Assembly: GCF_024171995.1 (NCBI RefSeq)
Contig: NZ_JAMTCT010000004.1
Coordinates: forward strand, 1-64,000
Origin: Promicromonospora umidemergens
GTDB taxonomy: Bacteria; Actinomycetota; Actinomycetes; Actinomycetales; Cellulomonadaceae
Reading direction: 5' to 3'
DNA length: 64,000 nt
A program made the position numbers and the translations under genes. How positions within the stretch are numbered: position 1 is the first letter of the stretch; every line of letters starts with the position of its first letter. Below are positions 8,116-15,938 of the stretch, piece after piece. A model generated the notes under the pieces. That model was not told where the DNA came from. It saw only the letters and a program-made list of their open reading frames with translations, and did no database searches.

Positions 8116-9249
8116 TCAGCGCGGGATGGCCTGCAGGGACTCCTGCAGGATGGTTGTGGCGTGGTCGGCGGTGGTGCGCAGGCGTGACAGGTTGTAGCCG
8201 GTCAGGGCGCCGCTGCGCAGTCCGGCTCTGATGATGTTGCGTTCGAGGGTGGCGATGTCCTTGTGGGACAGGCAGCCGGCCACGGTGCGCACGACTTCAC
8301 GGGCGGCATGGCCGTCGCCGACGGCGATCGCCTCTGCGGCCACCTGTCGCGCGATACTCGCGTACGGGTGGCCGGTGGCGTGGGCTAGCCGCGTCACCAT
8401 CACGCCGTACCGCGCCCGGTAGGCAGCGAGGTCGGTCGCCGGTGCGCTGTGCTGGAAGGTGGAGATCAGCGCGGCTGTGTCCGCCGGGCGATCGGCTGGT
8501 TCAGCGGCCAGCACGGCAAGGCACGAGGCGATCTCGGACTCCCATGGCAGGCTCGGCTGGGCCCCGGCCAGGTAGTGACGAGCCGCGACTGGCTCCCCGG
8601 CAACGAGGTGGGCCACGACCATGGCCTGACGTGTCTCGGTCAGGCGCGCACCCAGGCCGCCGTGGCGGGTGACCAGCGCGGCGGCCTCAGCCCGCTGGCC
8701 AGCCATGGTCAGAATCTTGACGGCGTCGGCCAGGAGCCGGCCCCAGGCCCACCCTTGCAGGAGCTCGTGCTCACCTGGATCGGCGTCGACGTGGTCCAGC
8801 GGCAGGTCGTAGCGGTCGATCGAGATGCTCGTGCCCGTTCGGACCGCATGCATCAGACGGGTCAGCCACGTCACCGCCCGGTCAGTGTGGCCAGCCAGGG
8901 CATGCAGACGCGCCAGGTCAGTGGCCGGCTCCAACATCGCGAGCGCCGCCGCGCCGCTCAGCAGGTCCCGGCCGGCGTACACCGCCAGGTGCTGCCGCAG
9001 GATCCGGTTCACCTCTTTGGGTCGCTGGCACTCCGATGCGAGCCCCGCGGCGCGAGTCAGGGCGTGCGCCGCGAAGGTGGCGCCCGCGTCCCCGAAGGGG
9101 ACATCGAGGACCTCGGATAGCTGGGTGACTCTCTCCTCCAGAGCCAGGCAGACCGGCCCGGGCCGAGCGATCAGCGGAAAGGACCGGCTTAGGCCAACCA
9201 CCGCCTCGGGGGCCAGGTCCCGCGCAGCTGCCCGCGTAGTCACGACCAC
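8116..9249 (-). CDS. Unassigned helical (TPR-like) protein
   Basis: This is a 377-residue protein from GTG 9249, preceded by GGAGGAGC and overlapping the end of the LanC-like gene by 10 bases. It is Ala/Leu/Arg-rich and almost entirely helical by composition, with repeated segments such as LARLHALAGHTDRAVTWLTR and GQRAEAAALVTRHGG, which suggests tandem helical repeats. No catalytic motif was seen. It may be a scaffold or regulatory partner for the locus. It lies between the LanC-like and HemB-like genes with short gaps, consistent with one transcript. Confidence 0.6.
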   Translation of the reverse strand: MVVTTRAAARDLAPEAVVGLSRSFPLIARPGPVCLALEERVTQLSEVLDVPFGDAGATFAAHALTRAAGLASECQRPKEVNRILRQHLAVYAGRDLLSGAAALAMLEPATDLARLHALAGHTDRAVTWLTRLMHAVRTGTSISIDRYDLPLDHVDADPGEHELLQGWAWGRLLADAVKILTMAGQRAEAAALVTRHGGLGARLTETRQAMVVAHLVAGEPVAARHYLAGAQPSLPWESEIASCLAVLAAEPADRPADTAALISTFQHSAPATDLAAYRARYGVMVTRLAHATGHPYASIARQVAAEAIAVGDGHAAREVVRTVAGCLSHKDIATLERNIIRAGLRSGALTGYNLSRLRTTADHATTILQESLQAIPR

Positions 9250-10571
9250 GGTGCGCTCCTCCGGTCCGCCGGGTAGGGGTTACCGGTGACCAGCAGGCAC
9301 GCATCCCACCACGAGGTTGGCGCAGTCCCGCGCCGCAGCGTCTGCGCCGCCAGCCGCAAGCCCGACTCCCCCGACCACAGATCGCCTGGTCCGCCAGCCG
9401 GCAGAGTCACGACCTGCGAGCGCAGCGCGTCCCCGACTGCAGACATACGGTGCTTGAGCCGGATCTCCGTCGGCCCGGTCGCGTCCGCGGCCGCGCGGTA
9501 GCCCGTCTGGTAGAGCCCGGCCAGGCCACCCCACAAGCCACCGCTGCTCAGCCGGCGCAGCTGCCGGTTAGTCAGGCATGCCAACATCGCCTCCTCAGCC
9601 AGCGCTCGCACCATGCGTGCCTCGTCTGCGTGGGGGTACCGGCTCGCGGCGAGCACGCTCGCGCCCATCTGCACAGCGCGAGCCATACCCGCCATCCGCG
9701 ACCACGACGGCAGTGCCTCCCCGACCCCACGACTGCCGACCAGGTGCCCTACCTGTACCTCGGCTGGTGTGACCCAACGCGGCCACCAGACGCTGTCCGG
9801 CCACTCGGCGCTCGCGGGCTGCTGCCAGCGAACGAACCAGTCGACCAGAGCCTTGATCGGCACGTGCAGGCTGTCGCGCGTGTAGCCGGCGCGTACACAG
9901 GCCACCAGGAACGCGAGCAGGCCGCCTGCACCGCTGGCCATGGTCATGTTCACGTGCCCGCCCGGCGTCGAGGAGTCTGGTCCCGGATTATGCGCGACGT
10001 ACCAGCCGGGCAGCCGCACCGCGTTGACCAGGACCGGCCTCGTCAAACTGACGACGTAGTCGATCACCCGCTGCATCAGCACGGTGCCAGGGGCACGGCG
10101 CAGCAGGATCACGCCGAGCCCGAGCATTCCCTCGAGCAGTCCGAACTCGGCCGCCGTCGGCGGCCGGCCGGCCTCGTACCGCGCCTCGGCCGCGGCCAGG
10201 CGCTGCTCGACGATCTGTCGCAGGTCCTCATCAAGATCCAGCTGCATCTCGCGAAACAGCCGCGGTTCCTGAGCCTGCCTTCTACGCGCCTCCGCAACCA
10301 GCTGTGCATCACGCAGGTCGAGGTACCCGTCGACGGCGGCCGTGTCCATGGCCAGCGCAGCAGCCGGCGCTCCATGGAACAAGCTCGCGGCGCCCGACAC
10401 GTCCGGGTCCCTGGTCAGTTCGTCGATGGCCATCTCGGCCTGGTCCCACCTGCCATCACCGGTCAAGGCAAGCTCGACGGCCAGGATCGCGGACCCGACG
10501 TCGCTCCCAGGCAAGTCCCCTCGCGCGCCCACCGCGGCGGGTGCGCTCGGCGCCGGTGCCGGCCTGGTCAT
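9240..10571 (-). CDS. LanC-like cyclase homologue without zinc ligands
   Basis: This is a 443-residue protein (start taken at ATG 10571; earlier in-frame GTGs exist). The repeating toroid motifs of lanthionine synthetase C are visible: SLFHGAPAAALA (63), GLLEGMLGLGVILL (144), MASGAGGLLAFL (211), SWSRMAGMARAVQMG (289), GGLWGGLAGLYQTG (344) and DLWSGESGLRLA. LanC cyclases use a zinc held by Cys, Cys and His in WCYG and CHG motifs, with a conserved HG in AHGxxG. Here these positions read WSRM, LWGG and ASG, so the metal site is gone. It is likely a non-catalytic binding or scaffold relative. No lanthipeptide dehydratase or clear precursor is present. Confidence 0.75.
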   Translation of the reverse strand: MTRPAPAPSAPAAVGARGDLPGSDVGSAILAVELALTGDGRWDQAEMAIDELTRDPDVSGAASLFHGAPAAALAMDTAAVDGYLDLRDAQLVAEARRRQAQEPRLFREMQLDLDEDLRQIVEQRLAAAEARYEAGRPPTAAEFGLLEGMLGLGVILLRRAPGTVLMQRVIDYVVSLTRPVLVNAVRLPGWYVAHNPGPDSSTPGGHVNMTMASGAGGLLAFLVACVRAGYTRDSLHVPIKALVDWFVRWQQPASAEWPDSVWWPRWVTPAEVQVGHLVGSRGVGEALPSWSRMAGMARAVQMGASVLAASRYPHADEARMVRALAEEAMLACLTNRQLRRLSSGGLWGGLAGLYQTGYRAAADATGPTEIRLKHRMSAVGDALRSQVVTLPAGGPGDLWSGESGLRLAAQTLRRGTAPTSWWDACLLVTGNPYPADRRSAPWS

Positions 10572-10665
10572 CTGGGGAAGCCTGGCCTTCCGTCGGGTTC
10601 GCTCGCGGATCACTGTGGGCTTCTTTCTCGTTCGTCGGTCCTGTAACTCGTCGTCTGGTCGGTGG

Positions 10666-10698
10666 TGCACACACGTAGCGGCCCCGCGCGTGTGTGCA
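10666..10698. terminator. Strong hairpin between two genes of the minus-strand chain
   Basis: TGCACACACG (10666-10675) pairs perfectly with CGTGTGTGCA (10689-10698) around a 13-base GC-rich loop. It lies between the stop of the 131-residue gene (10716) and the LanC-like start (10571). With no U-tract it may be a terminator, an attenuator or an operator. Confidence 0.45.
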
Positions 10699-10715
10699 AC
10701 CAGTGGGCGTATGCC

Positions 10716-11111
10716 CTAGGTCTTCCCTGGTCTGTGGAGTCGCGAGGTTGGTATGCCCTCGGCGCGTGCGCCGGAGATCTGGATGGCCAGTTCGTACCCC
10801 GCCACGACCTTGGTCGAAGCCATCACCCGTCGCCACCGGGCGCGTAGATCGAGGTCAGCTTTCCGATAGGCCAGGCCTGCCTCGTCGAGCGCCCGCTCGA
10901 CCAGGTTCATGCGCAGGCCCACTGCCGCTGGCAGCTCACACGTCCAGGCCGGGACCTGCCCCGGCCCGGACGTGACCCAGAGTTCGCCTGCTGCCAGGAC
11001 GGGACCCGCCCCGTGCCGGACGCGGACTGCGGCGGTCGCTTCCGGCGGCAGATGCTCGAGCGCGGCAGTGATCTGCGCGCTGAGCTCGCGCAGCTCTGTC
11101 GTGGTGGTCAT
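10716..11111 (-). CDS. Small protein of unknown function coupled to P450
   Basis: This is a 131-residue protein whose ATG overlaps the stop of the upstream P450 gene (ATGA at 11111), showing translational coupling. It begins MTTTTELRELSAQITAALEH, has one cysteine in a WTCELPAAVGLRM stretch, and ends with a basic helix and RPGKT. No family or membrane segment was recognised. It could be an accessory partner of the P450, since the coupling is tight and a strong hairpin follows it. Confidence 0.6.
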   Translation of the reverse strand: MTTTTELRELSAQITAALEHLPPEATAAVRVRHGAGPVLAAGELWVTSGPGQVPAWTCELPAAVGLRMNLVERALDEAGLAYRKADLDLRARWRRVMASTKVVAGYELAIQISGARAEGIPTSRLHRPGKT

Positions 11112-12451
11112 CACTGCGAGGCCCCCATCCTGGCCCAGGTCTCCTCGTACCCAGTCACAGGGTCGAAGCTCACCGGCAGGCTGGACGCGCTCCTGGCCCA
11201 CAGCGAGAGGCTGGTGCCGAGCTGGTCGGCCGGGACCGTGAGCGTGAGTCCGGGCATTCGGTGCAGGACGGCTTCGACGGAGGCCTTGACGATGATGCGA
11301 GAGATGCGCTGGGCGGGGCAGTGGTGAGGGCCGCTCGCTCCGAACGCGAGGGATGCACGGGAGGTACCGGACCAGACCGGGTCTACACCGCGGTGGACGG
11401 ACGCAGTCGCTTCGGCGGCGGCCGCGACGACCGCTTCGCCATCGTGTACAAAGCGTCCACCGATATCTACGTTGTTGTCGTTGAGAACGCTGCCGATCTC
11501 GATGTCGGCCGTGGCGAACCTCGCTGGGGTGTTCCATACCGGCGAGCTGTTGACCAGGACCGCGTCGAGGGCTTCATCGATACCGAGACGGCCGCCTCGC
11601 ACCCGCCCGTCGAAGTCGTTGTCGCTCAGCAGGTAGACCAGCGCCATGGTGACCCAGGCGACGGACATCTCGTGGCCCGCGGACTGGATCATCTGGGCTG
11701 TGTCCAGCAACTCCGTGTCCGTCAGACCCGTGCCCGTCCGCGGGTCGCGCCAGAGCACGATCGCTGACAGGAGGTCGTGACCCGGGTTCCTCTCACGTTC
11801 CCTGATCAGGGTTTCCAGCATGGTGTTCAGCCCGACGAATGCCGGGCCGGCGGCCGCAGTGTTGGAGAAGATGTCCCTGGCGTACTGCCCCATGACGCCG
11901 GCGTCATCAGCGCCAAGGCCGTACATCGCTGCCACCGCCAGTGACGGGACGAACTGGGTGTAGGTGGGGACCAGGTCCGCAGTGGTGGCGCCGTCCTTGA
12001 CGATGTGGGCGAGCATGCGGTCGCACACCCACTGCATGTCCCGTCGCAGCGCAGATTCGTCGACCTGGGCGAAAGCGTCGTCGACCACCGCGCGCCGTCG
12101 CGTGTGGTCCGCCCCGTCGCTGTAGTACGCGTTGTCGCGGTCGGAGAAGAACGCGTGCAGGCCCGTGCCGGGCTTCACCTGCCCGTTCTGGAACGCGCGC
12201 CACCGCTTAACCTCGCGAGTGAAGTTGTTCCGCTCGCGCACGACGCGCAAGGCATCACTCCAGTCCAGGGCGAGCCACGCCGGGACACCGTCGGACAGCT
12301 CGACCGCAGCCACCGAACCCCACTCAGCTCGCAACGCGGCGTACACGTTCTCTGGGTCGAGAGTGGCCGCGTACAGCGGCATCAGGCCCGTCAGGCTGTC
12401 GAGGCGGACGTCTCGAGGCCGCCTCACTGTGGTCAGCGCGTCGGTCAGCAC
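11111..12451 (-). CDS. Atypical cytochrome P450 lacking the ExxR arginine
   Basis: This is a 446-residue protein from GTG 12451. The P450 fold is supported by the I-helix SAGHEMSVAWV (about residue 256) and the haem loop FGASGPHHCPAQRISRIIV with the thiolate Cys near residue 375. The K-helix region reads IDEALDAVLVNSSPVWNTPA, so the nearly universal E-x-x-R motif appears as E-A-L-D, and the I-helix acid/Thr pair is also altered (AGHEMS). P450s without ExxR exist (for example CYP157 members) but are rare. It may be an unusual oxygenase or a non-oxidising partner of the neighbouring canonical P450. A hairpin separates the two P450 genes. Confidence 0.8.
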   Translation of the reverse strand: MLTDALTTVRRPRDVRLDSLTGLMPLYAATLDPENVYAALRAEWGSVAAVELSDGVPAWLALDWSDALRVVRERNNFTREVKRWRAFQNGQVKPGTGLHAFFSDRDNAYYSDGADHTRRRAVVDDAFAQVDESALRRDMQWVCDRMLAHIVKDGATTADLVPTYTQFVPSLAVAAMYGLGADDAGVMGQYARDIFSNTAAAGPAFVGLNTMLETLIRERERNPGHDLLSAIVLWRDPRTGTGLTDTELLDTAQMIQSAGHEMSVAWVTMALVYLLSDNDFDGRVRGGRLGIDEALDAVLVNSSPVWNTPARFATADIEIGSVLNDNNVDIGGRFVHDGEAVVAAAAEATASVHRGVDPVWSGTSRASLAFGASGPHHCPAQRISRIIVKASVEAVLHRMPGLTLTVPADQLGTSLSLWARSASSLPVSFDPVTGYEETWARMGASQ

Positions 12452-12482
12452 GTCGTGATCTCTTTCTGCTCGGTGAATGAAG

Positions 12483-12513
12483 AGCCGTCCCCCGCACGAC
12501 GCGAGGGACGGCT
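12483..12513. terminator. Hairpin between the two P450 genes
   Basis: AGCCGTCCC (12483-12491) and GGGACGGCT (12505-12513) form a perfect 9-bp stem with a 13-base loop, between the stop of the upstream P450 (12524) and the start of the next (12451). It may cause partial termination or protect processed mRNA ends. No U-tract follows on the minus strand. Confidence 0.5.
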
Positions 12514-12523
12514 GTGACGTGGG

Positions 12524-13774
12524 TCAGTCGTTCGGTTCGAGGGTCACCAGCAGACGGGCGTGGCCGTTGGTGATGATTCCGTCGTTCGCCGGGATCTCCG
12601 CGGGGTCCTCGACCAACGTGAGGCGGTACCGGCTGAACAAGGCGGGCAGCGCGATCTTCGCCTCCGCGATCGCCATCGCGGCACCGGGGCAGCGGTGAGG
12701 CCCGTACCCGAACCCGAGGTGGTCCTTCTTGGTGCGGGTCGGGTCGAACACATCGGGAGCTTCGTGAACCTTCGCATCCCGGCCAGCGCCCGCGAAGGAC
12801 ACCAGGAGCGGCGTGCCCGCGGGGATCTCGAACCCGGCGATCACGATGTCCTTGACGGGGAACCGCATCGGGACGACGTTCGCGGGAGACGAGTGGCGCA
12901 GGGCCTCGTCGATGATCGCTCCCCAGGCCGTCTCCGCGGCGTCCGAGCCGAGCTCCTCTGCGAGGGCTGCGGCAACGTACTGCGGGTGGGTGAGCAGGAG
13001 GAAGATGCACTGGTCCAGCAGATTGACCGTGGTCTCGTACCCGGCCACGATCAAGATCCTTACCACCTCAGCGATCTCCGTCGCCGTATACGTGTCGCCG
13101 TCCTCGTTGGCCTGGATCAGGGTGCTGGTCAGGCTGCCATCGGGGTTGGCGCGCTTGCGGGCGATGAGCTCGTCGATCGCGCCCAGCAGCCCAACGAACG
13201 CCGCGCCGAGCTCCTCGCGGCTGATGTTGGTGTCGAACAGGGCATCAGCCCCCGCCCGGATGACAGGGAACAGGTCCTGCTCGTCATCGACGTCGACGCC
13301 GAGCACCGCACCGATCGTCCTGATCGGTACCGGGAAGCAAAATTCCGCGCGCAGGTCCATGGGTTCGGCCTGGTGCCCGTCGTGCGGGCCGGGTGCGATC
13401 TCCGCCAGAGCTCCGGCCACGATCTCGTGAATCATCGGTTCGAGCTTGTCGACCTGGCGCTGGGTGAATGCCGGCGTCATCAGCTTCTTCAGCCGCCGGT
13501 GCTCCGCGCCATACGCACTGAACGGCCCAGCGTTGGTGACCCACGGAACCACCAGCGAGTCGGCCGGCACGTTTCCCGCACGCAGGTCCGGCCAGTGCGC
13601 AGCGGCGTCCCTCGACACGTCCGGGTGGGTCCCGATCTCCTTGATCGCGGCGTAGTCCGTGACCATGACAGCCCGCAGGCCGTCCGGCATCTCTACCCAG
13701 CCGACAGGACCCACGTTCTTGATGTCGGCGTAGATGTCAGCTGTGAGGACGTAGGGGGTCGTCTCGATCGTCAT
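12524..13774 (-). CDS. Cytochrome P450, canonical motifs
   Basis: This is a 416-residue soluble bacterial-type P450 from ATG 13774 behind TAGGAG. The I-helix oxygen-activation motif is AGYETT (about residue 245), the K-helix is EALR within IDEALRHSSPANVVPMRFP, and the haem loop is FGYGPHRCPGAAMA (Cys near 358). All three diagnostic motifs are intact, so it should be an active monooxygenase. No ferredoxin or reductase gene is nearby, so electron donors would come from the host. It probably oxidises an intermediate of this locus. Confidence 0.9.
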   Translation of the reverse strand: MTIETTPYVLTADIYADIKNVGPVGWVEMPDGLRAVMVTDYAAIKEIGTHPDVSRDAAAHWPDLRAGNVPADSLVVPWVTNAGPFSAYGAEHRRLKKLMTPAFTQRQVDKLEPMIHEIVAGALAEIAPGPHDGHQAEPMDLRAEFCFPVPIRTIGAVLGVDVDDEQDLFPVIRAGADALFDTNISREELGAAFVGLLGAIDELIARKRANPDGSLTSTLIQANEDGDTYTATEIAEVVRILIVAGYETTVNLLDQCIFLLLTHPQYVAAALAEELGSDAAETAWGAIIDEALRHSSPANVVPMRFPVKDIVIAGFEIPAGTPLLVSFAGAGRDAKVHEAPDVFDPTRTKKDHLGFGYGPHRCPGAAMAIAEAKIALPALFSRYRLTLVEDPAEIPANDGIITNGHARLLVTLEPND

Positions 13775-13829
13775 GTCGCTGCACTCCTAAAGATCGGCGG
13801 GAACTCTTCGAGCGGTGCTAGACAAGAGG

Positions 13830-14660
13830 TCACCGCACTGCGGGGACCGTTTCGGGCAGCAGCGAGCGCAGGACGGTGGCGGCGCCGTCCTCTTCGAGGG
13901 TGCCGGTGACGTCGTCGGCCGCTGCGAGGACCTCGGCGGGTGCGTGTCCCATCGCGACGCCGCGGCCTGCCCAGGTCAGCATCTCGATGTCGTTGATTCC
14001 GTCGCCGACGGCGATCGTGCGGCGCTCGTGCACGTCGAGCAGGATCCGGACAGCCTCCAGGGCGGTGGCCTTGGAGAGTTGGGGTGGTGTGATGTCGAGC
14101 CAGTCGCGGCCGTCGGGGTTCACGGTCACGCCGGTGGCCTGGAGCTTGTGGCGCAAGTTCGCGATGCCTGGAGATCGCAGGATCATTCTCGTGGTGGGCT
14201 GCTCGGCGACCTTTTCGACGTCGACGATCCGCTGGGCGCCGTTGACCTCGTACGGCGCGAACACGCGGGTCACGCGGTACCCGAGCCCGACTTCCTCGGC
14301 CGCGATCTGTACGCCTGGGTACGCGGACCTCGCGCGGCGGACCACCGGCAAGGGGTCGAAGGTCTGCACGTCGTGCAGCAGATACCCGCCGGGAGCCTGG
14401 AGATCCAGGCGAGCGGTCACCGCACCGTTGGACGCGACGGCCCAGCCCTCGGTCAGACCGAGCGAGCGTGCGACCGGGAGCACTCCGACCAGGGAGCGTC
14501 CCGTAGCCACAACCACATGGTGCCCAGCAGTGCGCACTTCGGCGACGGCGGCGCGTACGGCGTCCGAGATCTCCGTGGTGCCGGGGTCGGCGATGGTGCC
14601 GTCGATGTCTAGTGCGACCAGGGTCGCCTGGCGTCCGCGCAAGTCAAACGTCGTTGTCAT
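13830..14660 (-). CDS. HAD-superfamily (Cof-type) phosphatase
   Basis: From ATG 14660 the protein has 276 residues (a GTG at 14666 is an alternative). Motif I is LVALDIDGTIADPG near the N-terminus, motif II is VVATGRSL, a lysine lies in QLSKATALEAV, and motif IV is VGDGINDIEML. The long insert between motifs II and III fits the Cof/YidA cap type. Such enzymes hydrolyse small phosphate esters. The start lies inside the preceding small gene, indicating coupling in the same operon. The substrate is unknown; removal of a phosphate from a biosynthetic intermediate is plausible. Confidence 0.85.
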   Translation of the reverse strand: MTTTFDLRGRQATLVALDIDGTIADPGTTEISDAVRAAVAEVRTAGHHVVVATGRSLVGVLPVARSLGLTEGWAVASNGAVTARLDLQAPGGYLLHDVQTFDPLPVVRRARSAYPGVQIAAEEVGLGYRVTRVFAPYEVNGAQRIVDVEKVAEQPTTRMILRSPGIANLRHKLQATGVTVNPDGRDWLDITPPQLSKATALEAVRILLDVHERRTIAVGDGINDIEMLTWAGRGVAMGHAPAEVLAAADDVTGTLEEDGAATVLRSLLPETVPAVR

Positions 14661-15057
14661 GTCCACGTCCGGGGGTTGGGGGGATGCTCATGCCGGCGCG
14701 CCTGGCGCTGGCGGGGGAAGGGTCGTTGGCGAGCCGTCCTGCACGCCGGGGAACTGCGGGGTGGCTCCGGCCGATCACGACGCACACGGCGCCGTAGGGC
14801 TTGAGGTCATGTGTCACGCGGGCCTGGGCCTCGGCCATGCGTGCACCGGCGGCGATCAGCACGATCCGCGTACGGCAGGCCCGAACCGCCGCGACGACCT
14901 GGCTGATGGTGAGCGTGTCGCTCGGGTCGGCCAGGTCAGGTTCGAGAGCGAGGCCTTCGACGGCGGCATACGCGCTGAGGACGTTCCGCTGGTCATCGAG
15001 TGCCTGCTCGGTAGGGCCGGCCACGTATGCGAGAGCTGTCGGCCGAACGCCGCTCAC
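14644..15057 (-). CDS. Small unknown protein with resolvase-like fold hints
   Basis: The GTG at 15057 is chosen because it overlaps the preceding stop (GTGA) and starts right at the ordered part (TALAYVAGPTEQALDDQRN); an open frame extends to 15153. The 137-residue protein alternates beta and alpha elements, with VVAAVRACRTRIVLIAAGAR and GAVCVVIG, loosely resembling the N-terminal domain of serine resolvases but without a recognisable catalytic serine context. The C-terminal 35 residues are Pro/Arg-rich. It overlaps the HAD start. Confidence 0.5.
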   Translation of the reverse strand: MSGVRPTALAYVAGPTEQALDDQRNVLSAYAAVEGLALEPDLADPSDTLTISQVVAAVRACRTRIVLIAAGARMAEAQARVTHDLKPYGAVCVVIGRSHPAVPRRAGRLANDPSPASARRAGMSIPPTPGRGHDNDV

Positions 15058-15392
15058 GAGTTCATACCGAGTGACGCTGGGTGTGCGTACAGGACGCACC
15101 GAACACCGCGGCTCGCAGTCCTTGGGGTCTGCTTGGTAATCCAGCCGGACCACATCAAGGTGCCGGGACTGAGGCGGGAAGCGCGCGAGTGATCCGGGTC
15201 CAGCTTGTGCTGAGCGGCGAGCTGTCGAGCATCGACGATCGAAGCAGCGATGATCTCCAGCACGAGGTGCTCAGATGTGGCGCTGGCGAGGTCGCCCGGC
15301 TCCAGGCTCACGTTCATGTTGAGCACGCCGGGGTCACACCCGTAAGAGACGAAGTGCAGAGCCCCTGCGATGTCTGTCAGACGTACGGTCAT
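15054..15392 (-). CDS. Small protein of unknown function
   Basis: This is a 112-residue protein from ATG 15392, overlapping the stop of the first gene of the operon (ATGA). It starts MTVRLTDIAGALHFVSYGCD and includes HLVLEIIAASIVDARQLAAQ. No membrane helix or known motif was seen. Its position as the second gene of a tightly coupled operon with P450s and HAD suggests a role specific to this locus. Confidence 0.55.
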   Translation of the reverse strand: MTVRLTDIAGALHFVSYGCDPGVLNMNVSLEPGDLASATSEHLVLEIIAASIVDARQLAAQHKLDPDHSRASRLSPGTLMWSGWITKQTPRTASRGVRCVLYAHPASLGMNS

Positions 15393-15691
15393 GAGACAGC
15401 CGCCCCGCGGGGCCGGATTCCGCGCACATGGATCTCGCACTGCCCGGCTCCTGCCCAGGTCCCAGACCAGTCAGTCACCGCCGGCACCACAGACGTGTGC
15501 TCGATGAACGATGTCAGGCCAAGTGCCCTCGCGATGGCTTCGCCTTGCTCCAGGTGCGACGGCTGGATCGCGATGACCGCTCCGCTGGAGAACGTCATCG
15601 ACCCGATCCGCTCCTCGCCGACGACGTCGAGGATCTGACCCACAGCGGTGAGCACGTTGTTGAGGGATGGCCTCTCGAGTGTCTGCGTCAT
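15389..15691 (-). CDS. Small protein, first gene of the minus-strand operon
   Basis: This is a 100-residue protein starting at ATG 15691 behind GGGGAGA. It reads NVLTAVGQILDVVGEERIGS, then FSSGAVIAIQPSHLEQGEAI, and has two tryptophans near DWSGTWAGAG. No family was recognised. It is followed by a chain of overlapping genes, so it probably marks the start of the transcript. The promoter should lie in 15692-15938, where a 14-base sequence is duplicated. Confidence 0.6.
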   Translation of the reverse strand: MTQTLERPSLNNVLTAVGQILDVVGEERIGSMTFSSGAVIAIQPSHLEQGEAIARALGLTSFIEHTSVVPAVTDWSGTWAGAGQCEIHVRGIRPRGAAVS

Positions 15692-15783
15692 CTGTGTCTC
15701 CCCGTGCTGGCTGTACCCAGGGCCAGGGTCGGCCCGTGTCTTACAGACTCACGCAGGAGGGGGCACAAAAACCCGGTCGTCGA

Positions 15784-15873
15784 TGCAAATTTCTGCAGCG
15801 GCCTCAAATGCCAGCGACCAGGGCAAACACAGCGATTCGCGTCAGAAACTTGCTCCAGGTGCAAATTTCTGCA
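15784..15873. promoter_or_regulatory. Duplicated near-palindromic 14-mer in the divergent promoter region
   Basis: TGCAAATTTCTGCA occurs exactly at 15784-15797 and 15860-15873, 76 bases apart. Each copy has TGCA at both ends and an AT-rich centre in otherwise GC-rich DNA. They lie between the biosynthetic operon (minus) and the toxin-antitoxin/regulator operon (plus), so they are candidate operator sites for one of the downstream HTH proteins. Confidence 0.5.
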
Positions 15874-15896
15874 CGACAGCCAAGAGATACTCACCA

Positions 15897-15930
15897 AGAG
15901 GTATACCTCTGTAGGTACCGTTGGGTACCT
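15897..15930 (+). promoter_or_regulatory. Two palindromes upstream of the antitoxin, probable autoregulatory operator
   Basis: AGAGGTATACCTCT (15897-15910) is a perfect 14-bp palindrome. AGGTACC (15913-15919) and GGTACCT (15924-15930) form a perfect 7-bp inverted repeat with loop GTTG. They end 8 bases before the antitoxin ATG. RHH antitoxins bind such sites in their own promoters, so autoregulation is inferred. Confidence 0.65.
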
Positions 15931-15938
15931 TGTGCCCT

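Noticed and set aside
9450-10646. 398-codon plus-strand open frame
   Set aside because: Antisense to the LanC-like gene; composition is Arg/Pro/His-rich without motifs.
12560-13909. 449-codon plus-strand open frame
   Set aside because: Antisense to the canonical P450 gene, which has all P450 motifs.
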